DNA from: Rhabditophanes sp. KR3021
Taxonomy: Eukaryota; Nematoda; Chromadorea; Rhabditida; Alloionematidae
DNA length: 64,000 nucleotides
Reading direction: 5' to 3'
Assembly: GCA_963281155.1 (NCBI GenBank)
Contig: CAUJLY010000004.1
Location: forward strand, 4,464,001 to 4,528,000
A program made the position numbers and the translations under genes. The notes beneath the pieces were generated by a model that was not told the DNA's origin, did not search any database, and saw nothing but the letters and a program-made list of their open reading frames with translations. Positions 10,801 to 23,729 of this stretch are shown piece by piece (positions within the stretch are counted from its first letter, which is position 1; each line of letters starts with the position of its first letter).

Positions 10801-13800
10801 CAAATTAATTTGTATCTTTATAAATCATATTTGCAAATCTTTCAACAATAACTTTTGTTATTAAACTTTTATTTTACAATTTAGCAATTTCTCATGGTTA
10901 CTCATTTTTGTTTTTTACATAATGTTCAGATAATTTGTACTTGATCATAATTTGTTTTTGAAAACTTAAAAACACCTTTTTCCTCGGCATAAAATATCTG
11001 AGAAATTAAAATATTCATTGAAAAAGTATAAAAACATATTATTTGTTACTTTCGTCATCGCAGCTAATTATCTAGATATTTTTTGTGTTTAAGCTGATTA
11101 AAATGAACACCGTTCGACTCACTTAGTACTTGTTTTTTCATAGAAATGAAATGATAATTTTATTGTATAAAGTCAAATACCCTGTATAATCAAGTGATTG
11201 ATCAAAGATGATTTTTGTTGTAAGAAGGGAAAACAAAGATGCATTTACAATATTTTAAACACATTTTTTATCTCTTATTTACCATTGTTTATTGTGAAGC
11301 AAAAAATGACCACCAAAGCTGGTTTTTTAATTTTGTTTTCGTGAAGGGTTACTCTCTAGTCATAATCATTTCCAACATCATCATAATATCAAAACTTAGT
11401 AGGCGCGAATGAAAGCGAATCTTTTTCGCAACAATCAAAAACACTTTAGGATAACAAATGCGATGATGCGTTTTCCCATATGCATATCATGGTCATTACT
11501 ATTTTTGTCAAATTGTCAGAAAAAACGTTAATTGTTACTTTAGGTTGGCAACAAAAAACACGAATTCCTCGTTTTTGCAAATTCATCCACTGTTTCAGTG
11601 ATATAAAAAGTTGTTGCCGTTCTAAACTACTTTTTCTAACTTTAGGACAATTAACTATAAACAATCTCTAAATTCATAATACACACATGCGAATGCCGTT
11701 TACTGTATCTTCATTATCCAAAAAGGTGATAACGTCATCTTAAAAATTACCTAGTCGGCATATTGTTACCAAATAAATGGAACAAGTTTCTTGATTATCA
11801 CAATCAGAATCTATTATGATGTTTGTACGATTTCATTTACACATAACCACTAATTTAAAAGAATTCTTTATATACCAGACAAAAAGTATGCCTTATTATT
11901 TTTAATTTTCCCTTTCATAAACTTATTATCATGCATGTTTTGATGACTAACGTCATTTTCTGCGCAACAATTCACTATATAATAAACATCTCAATCTTAA
12001 CCTTAATATTCATATTCAAGAAAGCAACTGTTTCATTCAAGGTGATATTTTGTTTTCTTAATTCTTAAATTTGACAAAATATTTGTATAAAAGTTTTTTC
12101 CTACCTCATATTTATCATTTCAGTTAATGTTTACAAATAATTTTAGCTGAGAAAAATTGATATAACATCGCATTTAAATACATATTTTAGTTTCTTCAAA
12201 TTAAAATGTGCATCACTTCCTCATTTTAATATTTGAAACACCATTCCCTCATTATATAGTCTGTAAAGTCAGTCCAAAGGTTTCTTAATCACATCCTAGC
12301 ATTAGTAGCTCTCTATTGTATCAATATTACTAACCATGTATTGCATTGTACCATGTATTCTTTATACCCCGTAACATCATAAATACATAATAGCATCTTA
12401 ATGACCAAACAAATGTTTCCTTTTTATTTGCAAAATCAACATAATGATTTTATTTATGTTGACGGAACAAAAAAAACGTCAACCCATCATTTTAACTTTT
12501 TATTAAATGAACGCAAGTCTGGGTGTTTCCTATTTTGCATTAGAATTTTTTTTGTGTAGCCGTTCGTACCAGCTGACGATGTGTATTGTCACTTACAAAC
12601 AATCATTATTATCGCTTGGTACACCATTTTTTATTATCGAGATGATTTTTGTAACAAACGACCACGACCACTACAATTATAAAGTATAAAAAATTTGCTA
12701 GTGGTGTTCGTTTGAAAATTGATAATGGAGCATTGGAAGGGGCAGTAAAAAAAGAAGTAATATGAGAAATTAGATCACACTGTTTCATGAATTTTTATTT
12801 TTAACAAAAAATTGTGACATGATAAATCTTTCGAGATAAAAAAAGTAAATATGTTGATAACATTCATGTTAATTTACTTTTTGCTTACTTTTTTATTATT
12901 TTTAAAATTGTTTATAATGCCACATACTTTCAAATAATACATTCAAATAGAGTCAGAGATCATACTCTGTATGATTATATTTAGATGTTTATTATTATTA
13001 TGCTTCAATACTGTGTCAATTTTATGTAAGCTTAAATTCCATAAAATCAAACTGTCCTTTAAGAACTCCATCTTAATTCTCTGTTTATATTTCATCATCA
13101 TTGATGCTTCCAAGCAGGCTAAAAAAGTATATCTTTTACGCCACTTTCATCTCCAAATTCATCATCATTTATCTGATTTGTATATGTTTTATCTCATGTT
13201 TACGAGTTTACATGTGATTTAGTACAGTTTCAAAGCTCACATAAAATGATTGAAACATTCTTAAAAAAGGTTGTTGTAGTTGCAAAAAGCTTTAATAAAT
13301 CTTTTTTGAAAACAAGCCCCCGCCATATAGTCCATATAGTTATTTAAACATTTTTTAGTTTAAATATATTATTTTTGATATAAATATGTACTTTAAAGAA
13401 GCTTATTAGTTAAAAACAGTAATATTTTTTGCCATATTAAATATGTTTTTTACTCGCATCAAACAGTTAGTTAGGTTTATTGATGCTAAAATACTTTAAA
13501 ATGTTTCAAGTGTATTTTTAAATGCGGGAATAAATGAATACTTCACATGTTGTTGTTGGATATTTCGAAACATTAATACATTACTAATCCTCATACATTG
13601 TTAATATTCAAAACTACACATGTTTATCATCATGTTAAAAGTTTGTGTTAATTAAACTAAAACCGTATTTTTGTACTTTTTGTTTTCACACCTTAGACAA
13701 TTGAAAACATACATAGCACATATAACAGATAGTATATACCTTATAATAGGGATAATTTCTAATTCAACGCAATCTTGAATCTGATTACACATTTCAAGAC

Positions 13801-16800
13801 TTTATCAACATGTTTTCATTTTAAAAAAGCAACCTCACCACTATTATCCTATCATATTTAGTTGATATCAACGTACTGAAACATATTATTGCATGCTAAA
13901 TAATAACAGATCACAAATTAATTTATGTTTTTTAACTTCTTATATTTCATGTTTTTTAATATTAAAGTTAGGGCAAAGCTACCAAATTTATGCACTTTCG
14001 GGAGTATTTATCATCACACATGTTGTTTGCAACTTTTATCGTTAAACCAAAATAGAATAAGCTGACAAAGAATATATCAAGAGGTTGCATCATATAATTC
14101 ATTACCAATACTTGTAACTTTATGTGCCTGATCTTTGAATATTTGCATTTTTATCTATTTATATGTTTCAATTATTGTTTTTCATAAAATAACAAAATTT
14201 GATTGTGCATATGCATATATTTATGTGTAATATTTATTATTGTATCAACATTTTAAACATTGTTTTCAATTAGCTTTTAATGAGTAATAACTAATGATAA
14301 AAATAAAACATTTTCCTATTATTATGTTGCTCAATACTTATCCTATGATTTCATTAGCATACCTAAACATTTCAAAATAAGATAAACTTTAATAATATTT
14401 ATGTCTATTTTTAAATTATTTGTTTTTTCTAATTTTTTTTAAACCACTTACTTTATCTATTAATATTTACTTTTGAAACAATAGTTTTTTTCATATTTTA
14501 AGCCAAATTTATATTCATTTTTAATATCATTAATGCAAAAATCCTTTCTTGTACCAAACACTTATGTTTTTAGCTTAATACGTCTTAGAAAAGGTATTTT
14601 TGCTAAAAGATTAATAATAACAAATCCATTTCAAATGAATAATACAGTTTGAAATGCCTCTTAATTTCCAATATTGGTATGATTATGTGTATGTGTTTAA
14701 TTTAAAACTTTTTCTTTCTCCACTATTAAGGAATTCTTTTAAAGTCTTATTTATATCGTAAATCACATGCGCCTTTCATATATTTTTAAACATTAATTAA
14801 ATGTTTTTCAATAATAACAAACTTTATATCTATTTTGGTAGCGATTCTTATATTTTTAAAGTACATCATATATTTATAAAGTTCAAATTATAATAAATCT
14901 CATAACATTTAGATTCTACATTCATTTTTACCTCGTTATCGAATACTAAAGGAAATACTATAAATAATACCACAAATACTATAAATAACGCAATTACTGA
15001 TTCTAAACTAATTAATCAACAACTATTGATTCCGAACAATTTCAATTACAACTTTAATTCCTTATTTGATAATCAACAAGCATTAAACGACCCAAATATC
15101 TCGTTATTGTCAAACATATTGGATTTTAAATTTACTCAAAATACAGACAATATTAATAATTTAAACCATCTAAACCATCTGAACAATTCAAACAACTTAA
15201 GCAATACATTTGCTTCTTCTAATAATTCAAGTGAAAATAGTGATTTGATGAATTCTATTTTACGAATGGAAGCGTACAATACTTTTTCAGCTTTGAACGC
15301 TGTTGCTGCGGCCAATAAAAACTTCGAAAAAAATAATGGAGCTCAAAAACGTGTATACTATTGTCAACGATGTTTGAATCATGGTCAGCTTGAACCAAGA
15401 AAGAACCACAAGTGTGATTGCGCATTTGCAAATTGTACGTGCGCTAAATGTATATTAGTCGAACGAAGACGTGTCTTAAACACTCAATTACACGAACTTG
15501 AAGAAATATCTGAATCGGCAGCAATGCAGGATGATATTAAAACTGAATTAGACGATGGAGATGTCATTTCTGATTCACAACCAACTACTATACAATCATC
15601 GTCTGTTGGAAGAGTCAAAGGAGGTAAGTTATTGAAGCCAAAACTTTTAAAAATAACAAGCACCGATGTTGTTTAAATCATGTTGCATAATGCATTTTCT
15701 CTAAATCTTCTTATTTAACTTTTCTTCTTTAACTCGTCTTTTTATTTGGATAGTTTCATACAATCAAGTGTAAATTTAAACCAAATGTAGATGCCTTTCT
15801 TGCCTCTTATTTTAGACGAAGTTAGCTAATTAGTACATCTTTTTCTGTTTTAAAAATGTTTATTTAAACACAACTTCCTTTACAAAAATAAGGCATTTAA
15901 ATTTGTTTCTTTTGATGAAATTTAATTAATTGAGAAGAAACAAACTAATTAAAATCCAATTCCTGAAATAGCTTAAAAGATTATTTGCTCAAGATATTTA
16001 GTTTAAAAAATTATTTATTCGAAATAGTTTGTAATTTATTTGTTCAAATTATGAAGACCCCTCAACTCAATATCGAACGATTCCATTTCTACGTTTAGCA
16101 TCTGACAGGAATTTGATTGAAAAATATAAGTATGTGAAATGTATTTTGTTTTTGTCTTTTGAACTGACCTTCGGTTTTTTGGCAAAAATATATGTTTACA
16201 TGTAAGCTTAAAATAAAATGTTGTCCACTTTGAAAAATGTCCCACAGAAGAGGAAAACATTTAGCAATTGAATGATAGAAAACAATTTTAAAATGAATTT
16301 CTTATATATACATGTATTTATAAATTGTGCAAGTTGTGCAAATTGTGTAACTTGAGTTAGCCAGAGGGATAGACTCAAATTAATTAAGGTTGTTTTTTTG
16401 ATTTATCCATATAATGTTAAGGAACGTCTTGTCTTCTCTGTTGTTGATAAAAAGAAGAGTATACAATTATACTTTTGTTAGTGACCATTATTATATACTT
16501 CTCATATCAACATTTTCTAACATTTCCTGGTTAGCACTGTTTTGACAACAACATTCAAATCAAAACTGAAGCCTGGAAACAGAAAGAGCTATAGGTTAGC
16601 ATCAAAACAACTTATATTGTTATTTACTTATATTAATTTTCTCGCTCTCATCTCGACCCCTTAAAAACATCTATATTCAAAAACATTCCTCAACTTTCAT
16701 TAAAACTTCCATCAACAATTTAAAAAGTTATAATGTCCATTTTTTAATACTATTTTTTGTTTATCGAAAACACATCATTGTTTTTGTGTTAAGCATAAAA

Positions 16801-19800
16801 ATGAAAATAAAACTACTTATGAATGGAATAATATCAAGTTAGTTGAAGAAGTTTTACTTCAAAAAACAAATTTCTTATTGACCATTGGCTAATAAGCTAT
16901 CTTAATGATACATTTCGATTGCAATGTAGAGTCACGTTTAGACATTTTGTCTCTTCTAGTTAGGTCCTTGAGTTATTGTTTATGGATGGGATATGTTCAC
17001 CCTTTATTGAAAGGTATGCAAACTTATTTATTATAAATGAAAGAGATAATAATATTATTTGCAACCTAATGCCTTGTACGGAGTGATATGGAAGAGAAAT
17101 TATTTTATTTACTGACAATGCCTTATGGGGAAGTGATGAAAATAAATGACACATATTCATTCTGCAATTAGTAAAGTTATGATTTTTTTTGTATATTCAT
17201 AGTTGATAACAAAAGTGTCAACATTCTCGGGTGATAACCAGTGCTAGGAACATGTAACCGAATGGCACACAATATGGAGGTATTAATACCTTTTAAGTAA
17301 ATATTTTTAAAATTTGTGAAGCTGTTGTTCAAAACAATCCTTTCTAGTCCAATTAATGAGCTGGCCGAAAACAATGGCATATCATAAATATTTGTCCATC
17401 AAGTGTGGATGGTTGTCTTGAATTTTGAATTAATCAAAGCATTCATTACAATCATTACATTCATTATCTTAGAGTCTTTTAATGACAAATATATCTTTTA
17501 ACTGAGAGATATTTATAAAATGTATTATTAGTATGCCTGCAACATTCGCTTTATTGTGCTATTATCTTTGTTTTATCAACTGCATATACGCTACACGCGT
17601 TTAGCTTTTTGTTAGCAGAACGGAGGTTAAAACATTTTTTTAAAACTTTATTTATTTGCCTCCAGTGTTGTTGCTAGAACGGGGGCTTGTTGAGGAACGT
17701 TATTTAAGTATATACACATACATTTATAATGTAATAGCCAAGTGGCGACTGGTGCCACCAGGCTCTGAAATTATGTGTATCAAGAAACAATGAAAACATT
17801 CTGATAAAATTAAAAGAAAATGTTCATTTTAAATAGAAAAAGGTGTTGAGAGAAAAAAGTTAATGACATATTTATGAAAATAAAATGAACATTACATGTA
17901 GTATAATTATAGTAGTGTCTTTTTCATTTTAAACATTCATTGAAACAAATCATTTTAATAATACGTAATTTTTTTGATATTGCATTCACACTAAAAAGTC
18001 GGCACTTTAAATTTATCTAGATATATCTAAATATGTTTGAATATGTTAAAAAATGTTAAGTATGTTTTCTTGATTTATATTCCATATCTTTTTAATTTTA
18101 AACATATTTGTGGCAACAACTTTTAAATATGCCTCAATTTTTCCAAACAATGTTTCATATTTCAAGATGATGGGACAAAATGTTTTCATATTTATTTAAA
18201 AAGACCCATGTAAAGGAATGTGTATTTTGATAGCCAATGGTCTTGAGGGTTCCATAGTTAATTTTGCGAACAGTCACATAGTTTTAAAAAAATGTTGTTC
18301 TCGGTGGTGCCATTCCGGACAGGCTGCCTCGAAACATCTCAAGATTTTCTTTTTGTCACTCCTTCAATAATATAATAGCGCGATGTTTTGGAACACTTTC
18401 AGAAGTGTCAGACACGGGCATTTATCATTGTTGTTAGCTCTTTAATAAACAACCTATATTTTTGTGGCGGAGCTTCAAGATTGTAAATAATAAGAACGAT
18501 GTACGTAAACTTATAAACTTTGTAAATTGCAATACTTATAGGTTTGTTTCTTATGTGTCGTAAAATGCGTTGAAACTGATTAAAAATACATCAAATTTGT
18601 TTAGTAACTTTAGTACCATATTGAAAATATATAAAAAATCTTTAAAAAATCCCCATAATCATTAACATTAGACCATTACTTCAACCAGATTTTAATAGGG
18701 TAATTTTTTGTTGCTAACAATTACTCTTATTTAATAAGCCGAGGCAGGCACGGGCCATCCTTATGTATAAAAGTCTCATGCATGTACATACATAAACTAA
18801 GCTCAAAATAGTTCCTGCGTTGATATCTCAAGAAATCCCAACAATAAATATCTCTCGATCGCGAAAATTACACGTGCTCCACCCTTTTTTAAAGCTTTAT
18901 TTTTTCATTCTTCATTTTTTATTTAGCTGTTTGCAAGAAGCTTTTATAAAAAATAAATTATTTCTACATTGGCATTTACATTTTTGTTGTTTACTGCCAT
19001 TCACAAAATATCTATCATCTATCGTTGGTCAGTTGGGTGTTGTTGACACTTTATAACTTCCACTAAATTTTGCAAATATGAGTCAAATAAATTTCATGAC
19101 CCACCAAAATGTTTCGAATATGACCAGTGCTTTCCAAGCCACCCAAATGCAACATGATTTTATGTCCCATTCTATCTCATTAAGACCACAACAGCTACAA
19201 TTTCATCATGATCCCACATTGATGGATTTGGCTGCTACAGTTGCGGCTTCAATGCCATTTAAACAACAAGACGGTGCTAGTTATACAAGTAAGACTTAAA
19301 AATTAATTTTTATTTTTTATTAATCATCTTCTCCATTTTGTAGAAAGAATTCCCAGCTGTCAAAAGGCAAGTCCTGGGCATATGAAAATACCGGAAATGC
19401 CACGCAAAACATTTCTTTATCCTTATTTGAAGTTTCGTACATATAGGTGTAGTTATGCACTGTAAATCATTTCTGAAATTAGTTTGAATGTTTATTTCTC
19501 ACTTAAAGACAAATAATTACAAAATTTGTAGAGCATAACTAAGCCTTAACGTACTAATAATATGTTTCAACGTCTCATATTCTACTTTTCAGTGCTCCGT
19601 ACATAATCAAAAGATCAACTTGAGGGGACATAAACGTCTCTGCAAATACAAGGATTGTCCATGTGCTAAGTGTCAGGTTGTTAGTGATAGACAGAAGCTT
19701 ATGGCCGAACAAATTAAGATCAGGCGCCGTCAAAGAAAAGATTCCATGATGAATTATGCTCGTGAAAAATTTACCCACCAGTTCAATATTGCAGCTGCTT

Positions 19801-20594
19801 TACAAAACAATTCCCCACCATTTCAATATAATATAAACCTGCTATGCAAACAACTAAGCAACGGACAGAATTTAAATGGCATGGTTTCAGGACAAAACAA
19901 TTTAGTTTCCTCAATGAATTACAATAATGCCCAAAATCCACTATTCAATTTGTCCGCCGCTGTAGCAGCCGCTGCTAATCAACAACAAGCAGCCAATGAT
20001 TTATTGAAACTCGGAGCAGTTACCGGAGTTCAGTCCATTCCTACTACCTCTGTTTTGACCTCTTTAGCCTGTGGAAATTCGTCTGATTTATCACAATCAA
20101 TGCTTTTTTCATCAAATGCCGGAAGTGCTTCACCCACTTCATCAAATTCAACTTCTATTGGAACGATGCCTTCCTCTCCAGGAACAATTTCCGCAACTTC
20201 ACCCACCAACTCCTCAGTTTCTTCCGGAAACGGATCTACTGATGAAAATACCCCCATTTCAGCACCAATCCCAATTAATCCATGCAACAATCTTAATCTT
20301 ATCAATCAATTGCAAAATTCCTCTGCAATTTCCTCAAGTGAACAATTATATTCATTCTTGTCCAGCATTAGAATGCTTGATCAAAGAATTCCTTCTTTCA
20401 ATAATGGACCAGGCAACAACTTCAACGACATTTTGTCTGCAGCTGCAAATCTTCCATTCAAAGATGATTCTCTCGCTGCCATTGTTTCAGCTATGGCTAA
20501 TTCCAACAACCAGAATATGGACGTTTCCTCCTCCAACATTGCTGGCAATGGATCTCCATCTAACAATTCCTTTGTTGATGTTTGCACTGTATAA
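7839..20594 (+). CDS. MAB-3/DMD-3-like transcription factor with two DM domains
   Basis: DM proteins bind the DNA minor groove through intertwined zinc sites; nematode MAB-3 and DMD-3 direct male development. Likely exons: a six-codon start 7839-7857 (tentative), 14913-15623, 19344-19366, 19593-20594; together 585 codons in frame. DM1 is in the second exon (CQRCLNHG, HKCDC, CTCAKC, then LVERRRVLNTQL). DM2 is split between the last two exons (CQK|C-SVHNQ, RGHKRLCKYKDCPCAKC, then SDRQKLMAEQIKIRRRQRK). Having both, with YYCQRCLNHG in DM1, matches the MAB-3 architecture. The N-terminus is Asn-rich; the C-terminus is Ser/Asn/Gln-rich. The intron splitting DM2 has a GC donor. An alternative upstream exon at 19078-19288 has the same splice phase. 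Least certain is the first exon, separated by a 7-kb intron. Confidence 0.85.
7879..7953 (+). repeat. Three tandem copies of a 25-bp unit
   Basis: Units at 7879-7903, 7904-7928 and 7929-7953 share ATTCATATAAA and end in a variant of AAACTA. They begin 22 bases after the donor of the proposed first exon of the DM gene. This is probably a local minisatellite; a protein-binding array cannot be excluded. Confidence 0.85.
7954..14912 (+). other. Very long AT-rich intron or upstream region of the DM gene
   Basis: About 7 kb with no recognisable gene on either strand. Open frames such as 9717-9953, 11446-11664 (-) and 12971-13222 have random composition and no motif. If the small exon at 7839 is right, this is the first intron. 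Long introns around developmental regulators usually hold enhancers, but I can point to no specific element. Confidence 0.45.
15624..18765 (+). other. Long intron of the DM gene, no gene seen
   Basis: About 3.1 kb between the DM1 exon and the internal promoter candidate. Frames at 16036-16260 (-), 16960-17160 (-) and 17177-17380 (-) show no motif and look random. A GC-richer patch at about 18290-18420 (GGTGGTGCCATTCCGGACAG) stands out but does not translate convincingly. Confidence 0.4.
18766..18773 (+). promoter_or_regulatory. Candidate internal TATA box of the DM-domain gene
   Basis: TATAAAAG preceded by a short GC-richer stretch (GAGGCAGGCACGGGCC, 18740-18755) and followed about 305 bases later by the ATG of the alternative exon at 19078. 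It is the same octamer as at 7674. It would drive an isoform with only the second DM domain. Confidence 0.45.
19078..19288 (+). CDS. Alternative first coding exon of the DM gene (single-DM isoform)
   Basis: Opens with ATG (M-S-Q-I-N-F-M-T-H-Q), runs 70 codons plus one base and ends at a GTAAGA donor, so it joins the exon at 19344 in phase and gives SYT-KRIPSCQ-K before DM2. Total isoform 411 aa. An in-frame TAA at 19054 and no AG between it and the ATG argue that it begins translation rather than being an internal exon. One weak internal acceptor (CCAAG at about 19139) could in principle join it to the DM1 exon in phase. The sequence is Gln/His/Met-rich (RPQQLQFHHD, LAATVAAS), typical of low-complexity regions in transcription factors. 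Confidence 0.6.
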
Positions 20595-22205
20595 TCTAAC
20601 ACTAATTTGAGTTTTAAACCTAACCTCTACTATTTAACCTCAAAATACCACCTCGATTTTTTATTTAATCGTCTTTTAACAACGAATTGTTTAGTAAGAG
20701 TAATTTATTATTATGAGAACCATATTTATCTAGCTAACTTTACTACTCGATGTAGCAGTTATAGGTATAATTAAATATTTATTTTTATACCCTAATTTAT
20801 TTATACCTCATTGTAAAACGGTATTTGTATCCGGTATGCCGATTCGATAAGTATTTGCATGTACATTTTAATTAATATTATTAACCTGCATTCTTTAATT
20901 ATTCATAACTAATTTGATTCGTCTGATTGTTCCTTGCCTCGATTTGATCCTTACCTCCTTTTATCTACATCATTCTTAGATCCTATCTATTTACCATATT
21001 TGTATTGTACATTCAATCATGTTGCTTCCTATTTATCAATTTGTAATATATCTATTTGTGAAATCTATTGTATGTCACTAAGTTACTTGCAAACTTATCA
21101 TACTTTTTAATATCCATTATCCATTTTGTACCCTGTTTGCAAAATATCTCCTTCAATCCGTCATTTATGACAACAAAAATAGCGAAAACTTTTGTTTACC
21201 ATTTTTTATGAATTATTTTGCATCGCACAGGTACACTATATATTTCCTCCCCATATTTACCTCTTGGTCATTTTATTCGAACACAAAAACATAATTTGTA
21301 CATTTTCACAATAATTTATTTACCTATTTCTTAATTTAAAATAAAAACGTCTGATTATGTATGTGTATTTGTTTTTATCAAAAATATATAAAAATTGTTG
21401 ACGAGGTTTTCAATTTTGTATCCATTTATTTATTGTTTTGCGCGACACGCGCAATAGGCTTATATAAATAATACTTTGTAGCCACAACAACAAACAGGTT
21501 GTTATCTGATGGCATCTGAGGAAGTAGTGAGCGTTATATTTGAATTCTGGTAACACTAGCTAGAATCCTTACCATATTTCCAAATTATTCTAATTACAAT
21601 AATAATATAAATGTTTTCATCGGGCCACTCTTTTTTACATAAAAAATGTAGATAACAAAATGAAGGCACATACATGCATTTTGTTAAAAATTGTTTTGCT
21701 GGACACATGTCATTTACGCTCAAAGGAAGCCTAGCCACAAAATGATGGTAAATAATAAATTAAACATACAGTTTCTTTTGAAAGTATCACAAATAAAAAT
21801 ATTCACAACTATTTCTAAATAATTCTTCCATTATTGCCGAAGTTTGAGAACGACCTTATTTCAATACAACTACTTGCTGTTCTTGTAAACAAAAAATAAA
21901 TGTTTTGGTCAAAACATTCATTTAAAATTTATTTCCTTTTTTGGCTACGAACATTAAAACACTGAAACATACATACTATCTCACTCTGTTTTTTAGGAAG
22001 TCCATTCTATTTTTGTTGGTCCTCAGTAAACAACAACAAACACAGCGGCCATTTGCTAACAAATATCTTTAAAAATAGTTTGTTTTTCATGTGCCAAAGT
22101 AAAAAACAAGTGTGTAAAATTAATTTACAAAACAGAATAAAGGTTATGACGGCTTTCAAATATTTTTAGATACAAAAGTTATGTTTAAATAAGGGGATAA
22201 ATATT
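20595..22205. other. Intergenic 3' region of the DM gene, no gene seen
   Basis: AT-rich sequence with T-rich and CCTC-containing runs over the first 700 bases, plausibly the 3' UTR. An AATAAA occurs near 21340. A palindromic GCGCGACACGCGC lies at about 21440-21453, followed by TATATAAATA; its meaning is unknown. No coding region recognised. Confidence 0.4.
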
Positions 22206-22811
22206 TTATTTAAAGTTTTTAAAAGGCATCTTAGTTTTACTGATATGTATAAGCTCTGGCTTGTACAAGAAGACATAGCGAGTCACCAGAAACTCTATCT
22301 GTAGTGTATATTGAAGTTGATAGGGAGCGTCGTTCTTCAACAATTCGATGATTCTTTTAAACTTTCTGAAATCAATTACTGCTCTTAATTGTTGAGTGCC
22401 TTGACTAATTGGATATCCTATTCCCCTTAGGCATGGATCCATGTGGTTAAAGCCCAAAAGTTGGTACCTTTTGTCATTTACAACTCCTAGTTTCCCACTC
22501 AGAAATAGTGATATCTAATCTCACAGACGAATGTACAGCATCATTATTAATCATGTTTGAATCAGCGTTAACCGTTTCAAGTAACTCGATAGGATATCAA
22601 GGATTTTCTTGGAATAGTTAATTAATTAAATATCTACAACATACCATTGTCATCGACTAATTTTAGAGTATTAACAACGATCTTTCATAATTGCACTGAT
22701 GCCCATTTTCGGCAGTTCCAGTATTGTTTGGAAAGAATCATAACTATTTGAAATATTAGCAAGTGTTAGCAAAATGAATGTAGTTAACAAAATCTGGTTA
22801 TGGAGTTTCAT
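22206..22811 (-). pseudogene. Broken gene for a small secreted protein
   Basis: Reading leftward from 22811 there is an ATG followed by a good signal peptide (MKLHNQILLTTFILLTLAN, then SYDSFQTILELPKMG). The frame stops about 50 codons in. Coding-looking segments continue in other frames: VVNTLKLVDDNG, then SVRLDITISEWETRS, then the 83-codon open segment at 22206-22457 (YQLLGFNHMDPCLRGIGYP, IDFRKFKRIIELLK). I could not join these with splice sites without stops, so frameshifts are likely. I do not recognise the family. It lies directly downstream of an intact secreted-protein gene on the same strand. A missed intron or assembly indels remain possible. Confidence 0.45.
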
Positions 22812-23086
22812 TTGTTGTAAAAATGTTTAAAATTTGATCCTTTACTTATATGCTTTTGTCTCATAAAAATTATGCAAATATTGGTTTTTGTGATCAAAGA
22901 ATAACATATATTTTTGTTATCATTTAAGACATTTTGCTAAAAACAAACTCTTAGTTTTTCTAAGTAGACATTTGACGATTAAGCATAAAGTACATGAGTA
23001 ATTAAAAGGCAGATATTTTTATTAGTTCGAAGGATGTCTTATCAAAGTTTCATAATTGCATTGGATAAGAGTATTGACTATGAATA

Positions 23087-23729
23087 TCAATTATGAGTTC
23101 CTATTTGGCGATATAAAAAGCATGTAACATTACTTTTAGACGCTTCGCAAAAAAGTTGAGTTGCTATACGGAAGCTAAATTGTGTATTTGAACATATGAC
23201 ATCAAGATGGCTATTAAATTGATCCGCAGAAGACAAGATTTCGTTAGCAGTTTTGTGGATTTTTCTTTTTGATTCATTCGGATCATCTGGAATTATTCCA
23301 TCCAAAATGATAGTTTTTAGCTCAGGGCTATTGCATTTTTCAGTTGTCGTCTTGACGATAGTTGTAGAATTGTCGGCTTTTTCAATTTCTTCGGTAGTTG
23401 CGTCTCTTTTATTTATTCTTTTTTCAATGACGTCACCATCAATTGGTTTCATATTTTTGGAAACAAAGGCCTTAAATGCGTCACTTTCTTTTGAGTTACA
23501 AGTACAAATACTTCCATCCGTACAATTTCCATTTTTCACTTGCTCTCGAACAATAAAGTACTTCGGTGTGCAAGATATTGGAGATATTGCTTTGACTATA
23601 ATTTTTATATAATAATCATGGGCAGGCATTCTTTTTACAAAACTTACAATCTTTACAATCACATGGTTCACAGAAGACTACATTGCCACATTGAAAAACA
23701 ATTACGATAAATATAAAATATGATTTCAT
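23087..23729 (-). CDS. Small secreted protein of unknown function, 196 aa
   Basis: Two exons, 23648-23729 and 23087-23595, joined in phase across a 52-base GT-AG intron. The protein starts with a clear signal peptide (MKSYFIFIVIVFQCGNVVFC), followed by a Cys-containing stretch (EPCD) and, in exon 2, SPISCTPKYFIV, VKNGNCTDGSICTCNSKE, a charged linker with KRDATTEEIEK, potential N-glycosylation sites (NST, NVT) and further cysteines (DVICSNTQ, LFCEAS, VTCFLY). This suggests a disulfide-bonded extracellular protein. I do not recognise the family; lineage-specific secreted proteins of this kind are common in nematodes. The start is fixed by the signal peptide and the intron phase. Confidence 0.7.

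Noticed and set aside
11095..11125. tRNA-like B box (CCGTTCGACTC)
   Set aside because: No matching A box or cloverleaf arms nearby.
11446..11671. Overlapping ORFs on both strands inside the long DM intron
   Set aside because: No family motif and no splice or promoter context; mutual overlap suggests chance.
20030..20610. Overlapping ORFs at 20030-20305 (-), 20071-20610 (+) and 20381-20602 (-)
   Set aside because: Shadows of the low-complexity C-terminus of the DM protein; the in-frame DM2 exon explains the sequence.
21517..21531. let-7-like string TGAGGAAGTAGTGAG
   Set aside because: The seed differs from GAGGTAG and no convincing hairpin surrounds it.
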